Of a stretch of 64,000 bases of DNA, positions 8,373 to 17,263 are shown piece after piece. Origin of the DNA: Bog-756 sp052326605 (lineage in GTDB: Bacteria; Actinomycetota; Acidimicrobiia; Acidimicrobiales; RAAP-2); the NCBI GenBank assembly GCA_052326605.1, contig JBKQMB010000044.1, forward strand, positions 1-64,000, in the 5' to 3' direction. How positions within the stretch are numbered: position 1 is the stretch's first letter; every line of letters begins with the position of its first letter. Below the pieces are notes generated by a model, which did no database searches, was not told where the DNA came from, and was given only the letters and a program-made list of their open reading frames with translations. Made by a program: the position numbers and the translations under genes.

Positions 8373-9731
8373 GTGGCCACTCCGCCCCCCGCCGCAGCCT
8401 GGACGCCCGACTCGTGGAGATCGAAGCGCGCGGCCCAGCAACCCCACTGGCCCGACGAGGGCGAGCTGAAGCGCGTCCACGCGCAGCTGAACGGGCTGCC
8501 GCCCCTGGTCTTCGCCGGTGAGGCCCGACACCTGACCCGTGCGCTCGGCCAAGCCGCCCAGGGCAAGGCCTTCGTGCTCCAGGCCGGCGACTGCGCCGAG
8601 TCGTTCAACGAGTTCAGCGCCGACGGGATCCGCGACAAGCTGAAGGTCATCCTCCAGATGGCGGTCGTCCTCACCTATGGAGCGGGCGTGCCGGTCGTCA
8701 AGGTGGGCCGCATCGCCGGCCAGTTCGCCAAGCCGCGCACCTCCCCCACCGAGCAGGTCGGCGACCTCGTGCTGGACTCTTTCCGGGGCCACATGGTCAA
8801 CGACGACCTTCCCGAGCCGGGCGCCCGCGTCCCGGACCCGGTGCGGTTGGTGGCTGCCTATCAGCAGTCGGTCTCCACCCTCAATCTGCTCCGGGCCTTC
8901 ACCAAGGGTGGGTTCGCCGATCTGAGCCAGATCCACGCCTGGAACCAGGAGTTCGTGGCATCCTCGACCGAAGGTCGGCGCTTCGACGACATCGCCGAGG
9001 GGATCGACCGCGCCCTGCGGTTCATGGCGGCTTGCGGCATCAATCTCACGGCGGAGGACACCCTTCACCAGGTGGACTTCTGGACCAGCCACGAGGCGCT
9101 GATCCTCGACTACGAAGAGGCCCTGACCCGTCGGGACTCGCTCACCGGCGACTGGTACGACTGCTCGGCCCACATGCTCTGGGTGGGCGAGCGAACTCGC
9201 CAGCTCGACGGAGCCCACTGCGAGTTCCTCTCCGGCATCCACAACCCGGTGGGATCCAAGGTCGGCCCCTCCGCCACGGCCGACGACGTCGTCGCCCTGT
9301 GCGAGCGCCTCAATCCCGGCCGGATCCCGGGCCGACTCACCCTGATCACCCGGTTCGGCGCGGCTGCCATCGATGCCACCTTGCCCCCTCTCCTGCGCGC
9401 CGTCCGTTCCGAGGGCCACCCGGTGGTGTGGATTTGCGACCCGATGCACGGCAACACCTTCACCGCCGAGGGGGGCCGCAAGACCCGGAGGTTCGACGAC
9501 ATCATCGCCGAGCTGCAGGGCTTCTTCCGCGCCCACCGGGAGGTCGGCACCTGGCCCGGAGGCGTGCACGTGGAGCTGACCGGGGATGACGTCACCGAGT
9601 GCCTGGGTGGCGTCGAGGAGATCGTGGAAGGACAGCTCGACCAGCGCTACACCACCACCTGTGACCCCCGGCTCAACGGCCGACAGGCCCTCGACCTGGC
9701 ATTCGGCGTGGCCGAACTCCTGCGCAGCTGA
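8373..9731 (+). CDS. aroG: 3-deoxy-7-phosphoheptulonate synthase, class II
   Basis: About 452-residue class II (plant/actinobacterial type) DAHP synthase, which condenses phosphoenolpyruvate and erythrose 4-phosphate as the first step of the shikimate pathway. Diagnostic motifs are LQAGDCAESF, GRIAGQFAKPRTSP, FLSGIHNPVGSKVGP, TLITRFGA, WICDPMHGNT and HVELTGDDVTECLGG, covering metal and PEP-binding residues. Start is uncertain: GTG 8373 or TTG 8367, the latter better spaced from GGAGG at 8352-8356. The symbol follows mycobacterial usage. No other aromatic gene is adjacent. Confidence 0.94.
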   Translation: MATPPPAAAWTPDSWRSKRAAQQPHWPDEGELKRVHAQLNGLPPLVFAGEARHLTRALGQAAQGKAFVLQAGDCAESFNEFSADGIRDKLKVILQMAVVLTYGAGVPVVKVGRIAGQFAKPRTSPTEQVGDLVLDSFRGHMVNDDLPEPGARVPDPVRLVAAYQQSVSTLNLLRAFTKGGFADLSQIHAWNQEFVASSTEGRRFDDIAEGIDRALRFMAACGINLTAEDTLHQVDFWTSHEALILDYEEALTRRDSLTGDWYDCSAHMLWVGERTRQLDGAHCEFLSGIHNPVGSKVGPSATADDVVALCERLNPGRIPGRLTLITRFGAAAIDATLPPLLRAVRSEGHPVVWICDPMHGNTFTAEGGRKTRRFDDIIAELQGFFRAHREVGTWPGGVHVELTGDDVTECLGGVEEIVEGQLDQRYTTTCDPRLNGRQALDLAFGVAELLRS

Positions 9732-9909
9732 CCAGGGCGATTGGGTGCTTCGATCGCCGCACCTTGGGGGTGTTGTTGACCCGGGCACCGGTGGCCACCA
9801 CAATGGGAGGGTCACCTCCTGGCACATCCGATCGCGGCGCTCACCCCGACCGTGTCGCGTCTGCCCCGTGCGGTGACTACGTCCAAACCCCCTGGAGACC
9901 CCGTCGCTG

Positions 9910-11502
9910 ATGAACCATGCCCCCGACCAATCACAGAGTGCCAGGCGATCGATGGCGACGCGAATGACCGGCGGACCGGGCGTGCGGGGGACCCTGACAG
10001 CGCTGGCAGCGGTCCTGGTGGCCCTCCTCCTGCTGCCCGGCACCGGCGGGGCCGCGACACCGGCAGCCACCCCCGCAGCCACCCCCTCGGCCCAGGTGTC
10101 TGCCTACTGGTTGGTGGCCAGTGACGGTGGCGTCTTCTCCTTCGGCGGCCTCCCCAGCTACGGGTCGATGGGTGGGCAGCACCTCAACGAGCCGGTGGTG
10201 GGCATGGCTGCCACGCCGGACGCCGGGGGATACTGGCTCGACGCCTCCGACGGGGGGATCTTCGCCTTCGGCAACGCCGCCTTCCACGGGTCGATGGGCG
10301 GGCAGCACCTGAACAAGCCCATCGTCGGGATGGCCGCCACACCGGACGGAGGGGGCTACTGGCTGGTCGCAAGTGACGGGGGCATCTTCTCCTTCGGCGA
10401 CGCCGGTTTCCGCGGGTCGACCGGTGCCCTCACCCTCAACAAGCCGGTGGTCGGCATGGCTCCTACCGCCGATGGCGGGGGCTACTGGCTGGTGGCCAGC
10501 GACGGCGGCATCTTCGCCTTCGGCGACGCCGGTTTCCACGGGTCGACAGGTGCCCTGACGCTGCAGAAGCCGGTGGTGTCGATGGCCGCCACACCGGACG
10601 GAGGGGGCTACTGGCTGGTCGCCTCCGACGGGGGCGTGTTCGCCTTCGGTGACGCTCCCTTCTTCGGGTCGACCGGGGGCGAGCACCTCTCCCGGCCCAT
10701 CGTGGCCATGGGGGCCACCCGGTCCGGCAACGGCTACTGGTTCACCGACGCTGCCGGCCTGGTCCTCAACTTCGGCGGTGCCGGGTACTACGGGTCGGCG
10801 CCACCCCACCTCAACCAACCGGTCCAGGGCATGGCCGTCGCGCCGGCGTCCGGTGCGCCGGCGGCGGACCCCGCCTACCCGTCGGGAGCCACCGGCTACG
10901 ACATCTCCAAGTGGCAGTGCAGCGGCTTGCCACCGGGCCCGTACCAGATCGGAGTCGTGCAGGTCACCGGAGCGTCAGGCGCGTACGTCAACCCGTGCCT
11001 GGCTTCCGAGGCGGCCTGGGCCGGGGGCGGTCTCAACCTCTACATCTACCTGACCTTCGATTCGCAGGCGTCGGGGCCCGCCGTCTGCAACGGTGACGAC
11101 GCCTGCAACGCGGGATACAACGACGCCCAGTTCGCGTTCCAGGCGGCGCAGAACGCCGGAGTGAACACCGCCGTCACCTGGTGGCTCGACGTCGAGGGAG
11201 ACCCGTCGTGGTCGGGCGACACGTCCCAGAACGCCGCCTTCGTCAAGGGGTCCATCCAGGGCCTGCAGGCCGAGGGCGTCAACAATGTGGGGATCTACTC
11301 CCAGGTGTCGCACTGGTCGTCCATCGTGGGGAGCTACTCGCCGTCGGTACCCGAGTGGGTGGCCAACTACGGCACCGACAGCCCACCGTTCAACCCCAGT
11401 CAGTACTGCTCGGGCTACAACTTCGCCTCGGGCCCGGTATGGCTGGTCCAGTACACCGATGGACAGACCACCAACGGCTTCGACCACGACTACGCCTGTT
11501 GA
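9910..11502 (+). CDS. Secreted protein: six 42-residue ASDGG repeats plus glycoside-hydrolase-like domain
   Basis: 530 residues. An N-terminal signal or anchor (GTLTALAAVLVALLLLPG, about 28-46) is followed by six near-perfect 42-residue units beginning YWLVASDGG(I/V)F(S/A)FG (residues 66-315). The C-terminal 200 residues start ATGYDISKWQCSGLPPG and contain NLYIYLTFDS, WWLDVEGDPSWSGD and PVWLVQYTDG, resembling the TIM-barrel of GH25/DUF1906-like cell-wall proteins; the Asp/Glu in LDVEGD would be candidate catalytic residues. A role in wall remodelling or surface binding is inference. ATG 9910 is taken as the start, with ATG 9952 an alternative. It stands alone, convergent with the phosphatase gene. 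Confidence 0.82.
   Translation: MNHAPDQSQSARRSMATRMTGGPGVRGTLTALAAVLVALLLLPGTGGAATPAATPAATPSAQVSAYWLVASDGGVFSFGGLPSYGSMGGQHLNEPVVGMAATPDAGGYWLDASDGGIFAFGNAAFHGSMGGQHLNKPIVGMAATPDGGGYWLVASDGGIFSFGDAGFRGSTGALTLNKPVVGMAPTADGGGYWLVASDGGIFAFGDAGFHGSTGALTLQKPVVSMAATPDGGGYWLVASDGGVFAFGDAPFFGSTGGEHLSRPIVAMGATRSGNGYWFTDAAGLVLNFGGAGYYGSAPPHLNQPVQGMAVAPASGAPAADPAYPSGATGYDISKWQCSGLPPGPYQIGVVQVTGASGAYVNPCLASEAAWAGGGLNLYIYLTFDSQASGPAVCNGDDACNAGYNDAQFAFQAAQNAGVNTAVTWWLDVEGDPSWSGDTSQNAAFVKGSIQGLQAEGVNNVGIYSQVSHWSSIVGSYSPSVPEWVANYGTDSPPFNPSQYCSGYNFASGPVWLVQYTDGQTTNGFDHDYAC
10105..10854 (+). repeat. Six tandem 126-bp coding repeats
   Basis: Six copies of a 126-bp unit (42 codons) in phase with the gene at 9910. 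Consensus start is YWLVASDGGIFxFG, followed by a variable apex, GSxG, and a closing (K/R)P(V/I)VGMAAT. The last copy is shorter and diverged. The same unit recurs in the gene at 59284-61614. Confidence 0.9.
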
Positions 11503-11560
11503 GAGCCGACTGACCACCGGGGCGTGACAGCGGGCCAGCTGCTCGCGGGCCTGCTCGCGC

Positions 11561-11586
11561 CCCACCTCACCGGCCGGCGAGGTGGG
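11561..11586. terminator. Bidirectional hairpin between convergent genes
   Basis: Perfect 8-bp inverted repeat CCCACCTC (11561-11568) / GAGGTGGG (11579-11586) with a 10-nt GC loop. It sits after the + gene ending at 11502 and overlaps the last codons of the - gene ending at 11567, so it could stop transcription from both sides. No T-run. Confidence 0.35.
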
Positions 11587-12331
11587 CGGCGTCGTTGTAC
11601 CCGAGCAGGCGCCACCGGCCCTCGTCGATCTCCCAGGTGGTGAGCGAGGCATGGTGGGTTCGCAGTTGGAGCCGGGCCCCTTCCAGTCCGCCGGCAACCG
11701 GCACCTTGGCCAGCAACGACGCCTCGATCACCCCGGCGTGGCAGGCGACCACCACCAGCTGGCCGGAATGGCGCACGACCAGGGTGTCGAGGCTCTCGGC
11801 CACCCGGTTGACGAACCCGGTCCAACTCTCGCCACCGGGAGCGATCACCCGGCCCGGGTCGGCGACCCAGTCGAGGTCCCCGAACTCGACGGTGAACTCG
11901 GCCCAGGTCATCCCGTCGGCCTTGCCGGGGTGCAGCTCGCACAGGCCACACTCGGTGACCAGCTCGGGTACCGACCTTCCGTCGCTGCGGGGCCCGGGTT
12001 CCGCCAACGCCGGGGACAGCAGTTCGGCGGTCTCGATCGCCCGAGGCAGCACACTTGCGTACAGCGCATCGACCCGGGCCAGCTCGCCGGTCTCGGCCAG
12101 GCGGTCGCGGAGCGCCTCCACCTGTCCCCTGCCCCGATCGGTCAGCCCCTCACAGCCGATGGGGCCGCCGCACACCCCGGACACGTTGCACACCGCCTCG
12201 CCGTGGCGGACCAGCACCACGCGGGTCGCGGTGTCCGACCGGGGCGACACCGTGCGGATCCCGGCCGGTGGGGCCGGGGACCTGCCGCCACCTCCTCCGG
12301 ACCCCGAGAGCCCTTCGAACCCGCCGGTCAT
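11567..12331 (-). CDS. Histidine phosphatase family protein (phosphoglycerate mutase-like)
   Basis: 254 residues. After a Gly-rich, low-complexity N-terminus comes the RHG signature VVLVRHGEAVCN (catalytic His), YASVLPRAIETAELL, and the second catalytic His in VVACHAGVIEASLL; all core residues of the histidine phosphatase fold are present. The substrate is unknown. Its ATG overlaps the stop of the VWA gene upstream (ATGA, 12328-12331), so it is the last gene of the proB-proA-MoxR-VWA run. Broad-specificity phosphatase or cobalamin-type phosphatase roles cannot be separated from sequence. Confidence 0.87.
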   Translation of the reverse strand: MTGGFEGLSGSGGGGGRSPAPPAGIRTVSPRSDTATRVVLVRHGEAVCNVSGVCGGPIGCEGLTDRGRGQVEALRDRLAETGELARVDALYASVLPRAIETAELLSPALAEPGPRSDGRSVPELVTECGLCELHPGKADGMTWAEFTVEFGDLDWVADPGRVIAPGGESWTGFVNRVAESLDTLVVRHSGQLVVVACHAGVIEASLLAKVPVAGGLEGARLQLRTHHASLTTWEIDEGRWRLLGYNDAAHLAGR

Positions 12332-13830
12332 GCCAGCTCCCCCACGAAGCGCTCCAGCTGACGGAGGGTGCGGACCTCGACCACGTCGTCACAGTGGACG
12401 GCGTACTCGCCCACGATCGAGTCCCCCGAGTTCCAGTAGGCCCGAGGCTCGGGATTGAGCCAGTAGACGTGGCGGGCCCGGGCGCGCAGCTCCTTGACCA
12501 CCCATGCCTGGGAGGCGTGGTAGTTGTTGCGGGCGTCCCCCAGCAACAGCACGCTGGTCCGCGGGGTAATCTCCTCACCCCACCGCTCCCAGAACACGGT
12601 AAAGGCGTGGCCGTAGTCGGAGTGGCCGTCCACCCAGATGACGTCCGCCTCGGTGTTGATCCGGTGCACCGCCTCGGAGGGGTCGTCGGCGCCCTCGAAG
12701 AACCGACTCACCTCGTCGATCCCGTCGATGAACACGAAGCTCCGCACCTTGGAGAACTGCGAGCTGATTGCGTGGACGAGGTGGAGGGTGAAGCGGGCGA
12801 AGGAGGCCACCGAGCCCGAGATGTCGGCGATGACCACGATCTCCGGTTTGGAGGGCCGCGGGTAACGGAATTTGGGATCGACCGGGACCCCGCCCGTGGA
12901 CAGCGAGTGGCGGACGGTCGAACGGAAGTCGAGCGCTCCCTTGCGGCCATGGCGCCGTTTGCGGGCGAGCCGGACCGCAAGCTTCCGTGACAGGGGCTGC
13001 AGCGACTTGCGCAGCGCCACCAGCTCGTCGCGGGTGGCGTGCATCATGTCGATGTCCTCGGGCAGCGGCTTGCGCAGGGACTTGGCCAGGGCCTCGCTCC
13101 CCCGGTCGGCGACCAGCCGGCGGCGGATCTCGTTCTCGATCTCCTGGCGGAGCTGATCGATGCGGGACTGGTACTCGTCACGAAGCAGTCGTTCCTCCAG
13201 CGGGGTGAGGGCGGCCGGCGGCGCACCATCACCGGGCGGCATGTCGTCGTTGAGCGACGAGGTGGCGGCACGGGCCTGGTCGACCAGCTGTTCGAGCACC
13301 CGGTCGAGGTCGAGGTTCCGCAGGGTCCGGTAGAGGTAGTAGGTCCCGCCCACCGGCCGCCCGGCCTCCATGCCCGCGTAGCGCGACACCGCCTGTCTGG
13401 CCACGGCGGCCACCATGGCACCGTTGGCGCCGAGCAGCGCCTTGTAGAGCAGTTCGGCAAGCTCCTCGGGGGTCATGCCCTCCTGCCCCCCGCCGCTGCC
13501 CCGACCCTGGCCCTGGCCGCGCCGATTGCCCTGGCCGGGGATCGACACGGCCTCGTCGTCGTCCCCCCGGCGGCCCTCGCCGTCGTCCCCGTCCTCCTCG
13601 ATCCGGTAGTCGGGACCCCGCAGGGAGAAGTAGATCTCGAAGGCCGTCTCGTAGGTCCGCCAGTGGGTGGAGGACTTCACCAGGCTGGCCCCGAGGGTGT
13701 ACTTGATGGCCTCGCGGTCCCCCATCGGGACGTGGCGCAGGGTCTCGGCGGCGTCGAGGTGCTCGGTCAGGGACACCGGGATGCCCGCAGCCCGGAGCTC
13801 GGCAACGAAGCCGGTGAGCAGGTCGAGCAT
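12328..13830 (-). CDS. CoxE-like VWA domain protein
   Basis: 500 residues. The N-terminus (MLDLLTGFVAELRAAGIPVS ...) and the C-terminal von Willebrand A domain with MIDAS motif DISGS (in IVVIADISGSVASF) and downstream DGHSDYGHAF match the CoxE/VWA family. The middle contains an acidic low-complexity stretch (about 95-120) and a basic KRRHGRKG segment. Such proteins work with a MoxR-type AAA+ ATPase, here the adjacent upstream gene, as a chaperone pair that inserts metals or activates an enzyme complex. No client enzyme is adjacent. It overlaps the downstream phosphatase by four bases. Confidence 0.87.
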   Translation of the reverse strand: MLDLLTGFVAELRAAGIPVSLTEHLDAAETLRHVPMGDREAIKYTLGASLVKSSTHWRTYETAFEIYFSLRGPDYRIEEDGDDGEGRRGDDDEAVSIPGQGNRRGQGQGRGSGGGQEGMTPEELAELLYKALLGANGAMVAAVARQAVSRYAGMEAGRPVGGTYYLYRTLRNLDLDRVLEQLVDQARAATSSLNDDMPPGDGAPPAALTPLEERLLRDEYQSRIDQLRQEIENEIRRRLVADRGSEALAKSLRKPLPEDIDMMHATRDELVALRKSLQPLSRKLAVRLARKRRHGRKGALDFRSTVRHSLSTGGVPVDPKFRYPRPSKPEIVVIADISGSVASFARFTLHLVHAISSQFSKVRSFVFIDGIDEVSRFFEGADDPSEAVHRINTEADVIWVDGHSDYGHAFTVFWERWGEEITPRTSVLLLGDARNNYHASQAWVVKELRARARHVYWLNPEPRAYWNSGDSIVGEYAVHCDDVVEVRTLRQLERFVGELA

Positions 13831-13848
13831 GGCGGGCGTCCCTCGAAC

Positions 13849-14784
13849 TCAGTCCGGGGATTCCACCCCGGCCAGCTCCTTGGCCGCCCGGTCGATGTCC
13901 GACTGGTACTTCAGCAGGATGTGGAGGGTGTCCTTGGCCTGTTCGGCGTCGATCGACTGCACTCCCAGCACCACCAGGGTGCGCGCCCAGTCGAGGGTCT
14001 CCGACACGGAGGGGGACTTCTTCAGGTCGAGCGTGCGGATCGACCGCACGATGCGCGCCACCTGGTCGGCCAGCGCCTGACTGATGCCCGGCACCCGGGT
14101 CTCGATGATGGCGCGCTCTCGGTCGAGCTTGGGGTAATCGATGTGCAGGTAGAGGCACCGCCTCTTCAGGGCCTCGGACAGTTCGCGGGTGTTGTTCGAG
14201 GTGAGGAAGACCAGCGGGATCTGCGAGGCCCGTACCGTGCCGAGCTCGGGGATGGACACCTGGTACTCGGAGAGGATCTCGAGGAGCAGCGCCTCGGTCT
14301 CGAGCTCCACCCGGTCGACCTCGTCGATCAGCAGCACCACCGGCTCGGTCGACTTGATGGCCTCGAGCAGGGGCCTGGTGAGCAGGAACTCCTCGGAGAA
14401 GATGTCCTCTTCGAGCTGCTGCCACGACTGGCCCGAGTCGGCCTGGATCCGGAGCAGCTGCTTCTTGTAGTTCCACTCGTAGAGGGCCTTGGACTCGTCG
14501 AGCCCCTCGTAGCACTGGAGGCGGATCAGCCGGCTCCCCGTGAGCCGGGCCACCGACTTGGCCAGTTCGGTCTTGCCGGTCCCCGCCGGGCCCTCCACCA
14601 GCACCGGTTTGGCCAGGCGGTCGGCCAGGAACACCACGCCGGAGATCCCCTCGTCGGCCAGGTAGTCCACACCGGCCAGGCCGGTGCGCACCTCGCCGAT
14701 GGAGCCGAAACGGGGCACACCGGCCACCGGGAACCCGGTGGTGATCTCCTCGGCGGCCCGGTCGGGTCCGACCACGCCGCTCAT
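13849..14784 (-). CDS. MoxR-family AAA+ ATPase
   Basis: 311 residues. It has Walker A GPAGTGKTELA, Walker B VVLLIDEVDR, sensor 1 LTSNNTREL and the arginine-finger region LKRRCLYLHIDYP. The start ATG at 14784 overlaps the proA stop (ATGA); a much longer frame upstream is only a shadow of proA. Paired with the VWA gene 18 bp downstream, it is a predicted MoxR/CoxE-type chaperone for assembly of another protein complex. Linkage to proBA is probably organisational rather than functional. Confidence 0.9.
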   Translation of the reverse strand: MSGVVGPDRAAEEITTGFPVAGVPRFGSIGEVRTGLAGVDYLADEGISGVVFLADRLAKPVLVEGPAGTGKTELAKSVARLTGSRLIRLQCYEGLDESKALYEWNYKKQLLRIQADSGQSWQQLEEDIFSEEFLLTRPLLEAIKSTEPVVLLIDEVDRVELETEALLLEILSEYQVSIPELGTVRASQIPLVFLTSNNTRELSEALKRRCLYLHIDYPKLDRERAIIETRVPGISQALADQVARIVRSIRTLDLKKSPSVSETLDWARTLVVLGVQSIDAEQAKDTLHILLKYQSDIDRAAKELAGVESPD

Positions 14785-16037
14785 GACCGCACCTGGCCGT
14801 TCCCCGAGACGATGAACTTGACCGAGGTCAGCTCCCGCAGGCCCATCGGGCCCCGGGCGTGGAGCTTCTGCGTGGAGATGCCGATCTCCGCACCCAGACC
14901 CAGCTCCTCGCCGTCGATGAACCGGGTGGAGGCGTTGACCACGACGGCGGCCGCGTCCACCTCGGTGGTAAAGCGGGTGGCGGCAGCCAGGTCGCCGGTG
15001 ATGATGGCCTCGGAGTGCCCCGAGCCGAACCGGGCGATGTGGTCGATGGCCCCGTCGAGGTCGTCGACCACCGCCACCGACAGCTTCATCCCCAGGAACT
15101 CCGTGGCGAAGTCCTCCTCGGTGGCTTCGCCGATATGGGGGAGCACCGCTCGGGTGGCTGCGTCGCCCACCAGGGTCACCTCCGACAGTGCCGCCGACAC
15201 ACGGGGCAGAAACGCGTCGGCCACCGAACAGTGCACGAGGAGGGTCTCCGCCGCGTTGCAGACGCCCGGTCGTTGGGTCTTGGCATTGACGACCACGGCC
15301 TCTGCCATCGAGAGATCCGCGGCGGCATCCACGTAGACGTGGCAGTTGCCGGCCCCGTCCAGCACATAGGGGACGGTGGCGTGCTCGAGGACCGAGGCCA
15401 GCAGGGAGGGTCCCCCGCGCGGGATGAGGCAGTCGATGTATCCGTCCATCTGCATGAACGCCACCGCAGAGGCGCGGCTGGTGTCCTCCACCAGTCCCAC
15501 GCCCCCGACCGGCAGTCCAGCCTTGGCCAGCCCCTCGCGGAGGACGCCGGCGATGGCGGTATTGGAAGAGATGGCTGACGACGACCCACGCAGGAGCACT
15601 GAGTTGCCCGACTTGAGGCACAACCCGGCGGCGTCACTGGTGACGTTGGGCCGGTTCTCGTAGATGATCCCCACCACCCCGAGCGGCACCCGGACCCGCT
15701 CGACCCGCAGGCCGTTGGGGCGGACCCAGCCGTCGACGACCTCGCCCACCGGGTCGGGCAGGCCCGCCACGCTGCGCAGGCCGGTCGCCATGGCTGTCAC
15801 CCGTTGCCCGTTCAGGCGCAGCCGGTCGAGGGAGGTGACATCGGCGCCGGCCTCCTCGGCCCGCACCACGTCCGCGGCATTGGCCTCGAGGATGTCGCCG
15901 GACCGCTGCTCCAGTAGGTCGGCCGAGCGGAGAAGGGCCTCGTTACGGGCACCCGAGGAGGCACCGGCCAGAAGCCTGCTGGCCGCCTTGGCACGCCGGC
16001 CGATCTCGACGAGTGACGGAGGGGAGCTGGTTGGCAC
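14781..16037 (-). CDS. proA: Glutamate-5-semialdehyde dehydrogenase (gamma-glutamyl phosphate reductase)
   Basis: 418 residues, normal family length. It reduces gamma-glutamyl phosphate with NADPH in proline biosynthesis. Aldehyde-dehydrogenase-fold blocks seen are VPLGVVGIIYENRPNVTSDA, SGNSVLLRGSSSA, the catalytic Cys in TQRPGVCNAAETLLVH, and LGAEIGISTQKLHARGPMGL. GTG 16037 is chosen because it gives the standard N-terminus; the in-frame extension overlaps proB. It lies 92 bp after proB and is coupled to the MoxR gene by a 4-bp overlap. Confidence 0.96.
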   Translation of the reverse strand: MPTSSPPSLVEIGRRAKAASRLLAGASSGARNEALLRSADLLEQRSGDILEANAADVVRAEEAGADVTSLDRLRLNGQRVTAMATGLRSVAGLPDPVGEVVDGWVRPNGLRVERVRVPLGVVGIIYENRPNVTSDAAGLCLKSGNSVLLRGSSSAISSNTAIAGVLREGLAKAGLPVGGVGLVEDTSRASAVAFMQMDGYIDCLIPRGGPSLLASVLEHATVPYVLDGAGNCHVYVDAAADLSMAEAVVVNAKTQRPGVCNAAETLLVHCSVADAFLPRVSAALSEVTLVGDAATRAVLPHIGEATEEDFATEFLGMKLSVAVVDDLDGAIDHIARFGSGHSEAIITGDLAAATRFTTEVDAAAVVVNASTRFIDGEELGLGAEIGISTQKLHARGPMGLRELTSVKFIVSGNGQVRS

Positions 16038-16129
16038 CGTGCCAGCGTAGTGGCCCGGATTCGGGACGCGTGGCCTGGTGCCGGTCGCAGCCGCGCCAGG
16101 CCGGTGCCGATCGCCGCTGCGCCGGGGGC

Positions 16130-17263
16130 TCAGGTGTCGAGCACCACCAGGTCGTCGCGGTGGACCACCTCGGTGGAGAGGTCCTCGGGGAGCTCCTCCG
16201 AGCGGCGGCCGGCCCACTGGGCCACCACCGCTGCGGGGTGGCGGACCAGGCCCTTGGCGAACACGGCGCCGTCCGGATCGGCGATCTCCACGGCGTCGTC
16301 GACGCCGAAGTCGCCCCGGGTCGACACGACCCCGGCCAACAGCAGGGACCGGCCGCGTTCGACCAGCGCGCGGCGCGCCCCCTCGTCCACCACGATCGTC
16401 CCCGACGCGCCGATGGCGAAGGCGATCCACAGCTTGCGGGCCGGGAGCTGCCGCCCCCGTGGCCGGAATCGGGTCCCCACGCCGGGTGTCGACCCGGCCA
16501 CCGCGGCCAGCACACCGGGATGGGACGCATCGGCGATCACGGCCTCGATCCCCGACCAGACCGCGATCTTCGCCGCCGCCAGCTTCGAGGCCATGCCGCC
16601 GCTGCCGACCGACGACCCCGGTCCGCCGGCGATGCGCTCGAGCTCGTGGTCGATCTCCACCACCTCCTCGATGAGCGAGCCTCCTCCGGCACGGCGTGGA
16701 TCCTCGGTGAGCAGGCCGGCGGTGTCGGTGAGCAGGACGAGAAGGCCGGCCCCGACCAGATGGGCGACCAATGCTGCCAGCCGGTCGTTGTCACCGAACC
16801 GGATCTCCTCGTCGGCCACCGCGTCGTTCTCGTTGACGACCGGCACCACCCCGAGGTCGAGCAGCCGTCCCAGGGTCTGGCGAGCATGGAGGTACTGGCT
16901 ACGGTGCACGAAGTCGAGGGGTGCCAGCAGCACCTGGCCGGCACTCAGCCCGTGACGCTCCAGGGCGTCGCTCCACACCCGCATCAGCCGGTGCTGGCCC
17001 ACAGCCGCCACCGCCTGGAGGGTGGCCAGGTCGGAGGGGCGTGGCTGGTCGGGGGCCAGGCTCGTCCAGCCGGCGGCGATGGCGCCGGAGGTGACCACCA
17101 CCACCCGGCTGCCGCCGTCGCGGACCACGGCCACCTCGGCGGCCAGCTTGTCGATGGCGCCGGTGTCGACCCGGCCCGACGCGGTGGTCACCGACGAGGA
17201 ACCGATCTTCACCACCAGGGTGCGCGCCGTCGGGCCGTTCGCACCGGCCGGGACCGAGCTCAC
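16130..17263 (-). CDS. proB: Glutamate 5-kinase
   Basis: 377 residues. Amino-acid kinase domain with LVVKIGSSSV, VVVVTSGAIAAG, VPVVNENDAVA and DNDRLAALVA, followed by a C-terminal PUA domain from about residue 280 (GTIVVDEGARRAL). It phosphorylates glutamate in the first step of proline biosynthesis, working with proA just downstream. The GTG start overlaps the obgE stop (GTGA), so obgE-proB-proA are co-transcribed, as in many actinobacteria. Confidence 0.96.
   Translation of the reverse strand: MSSVPAGANGPTARTLVVKIGSSSVTTASGRVDTGAIDKLAAEVAVVRDGGSRVVVVTSGAIAAGWTSLAPDQPRPSDLATLQAVAAVGQHRLMRVWSDALERHGLSAGQVLLAPLDFVHRSQYLHARQTLGRLLDLGVVPVVNENDAVADEEIRFGDNDRLAALVAHLVGAGLLVLLTDTAGLLTEDPRRAGGGSLIEEVVEIDHELERIAGGPGSSVGSGGMASKLAAAKIAVWSGIEAVIADASHPGVLAAVAGSTPGVGTRFRPRGRQLPARKLWIAFAIGASGTIVVDEGARRALVERGRSLLLAGVVSTRGDFGVDDAVEIADPDGAVFAKGLVRHPAAVVAQWAGRRSEELPEDLSTEVVHRDDLVVLDT

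Noticed and set aside
13039..15336. 765-codon + strand open frame
   Set aside because: Covers VWA, MoxR and proA in antisense with random composition and no start site.
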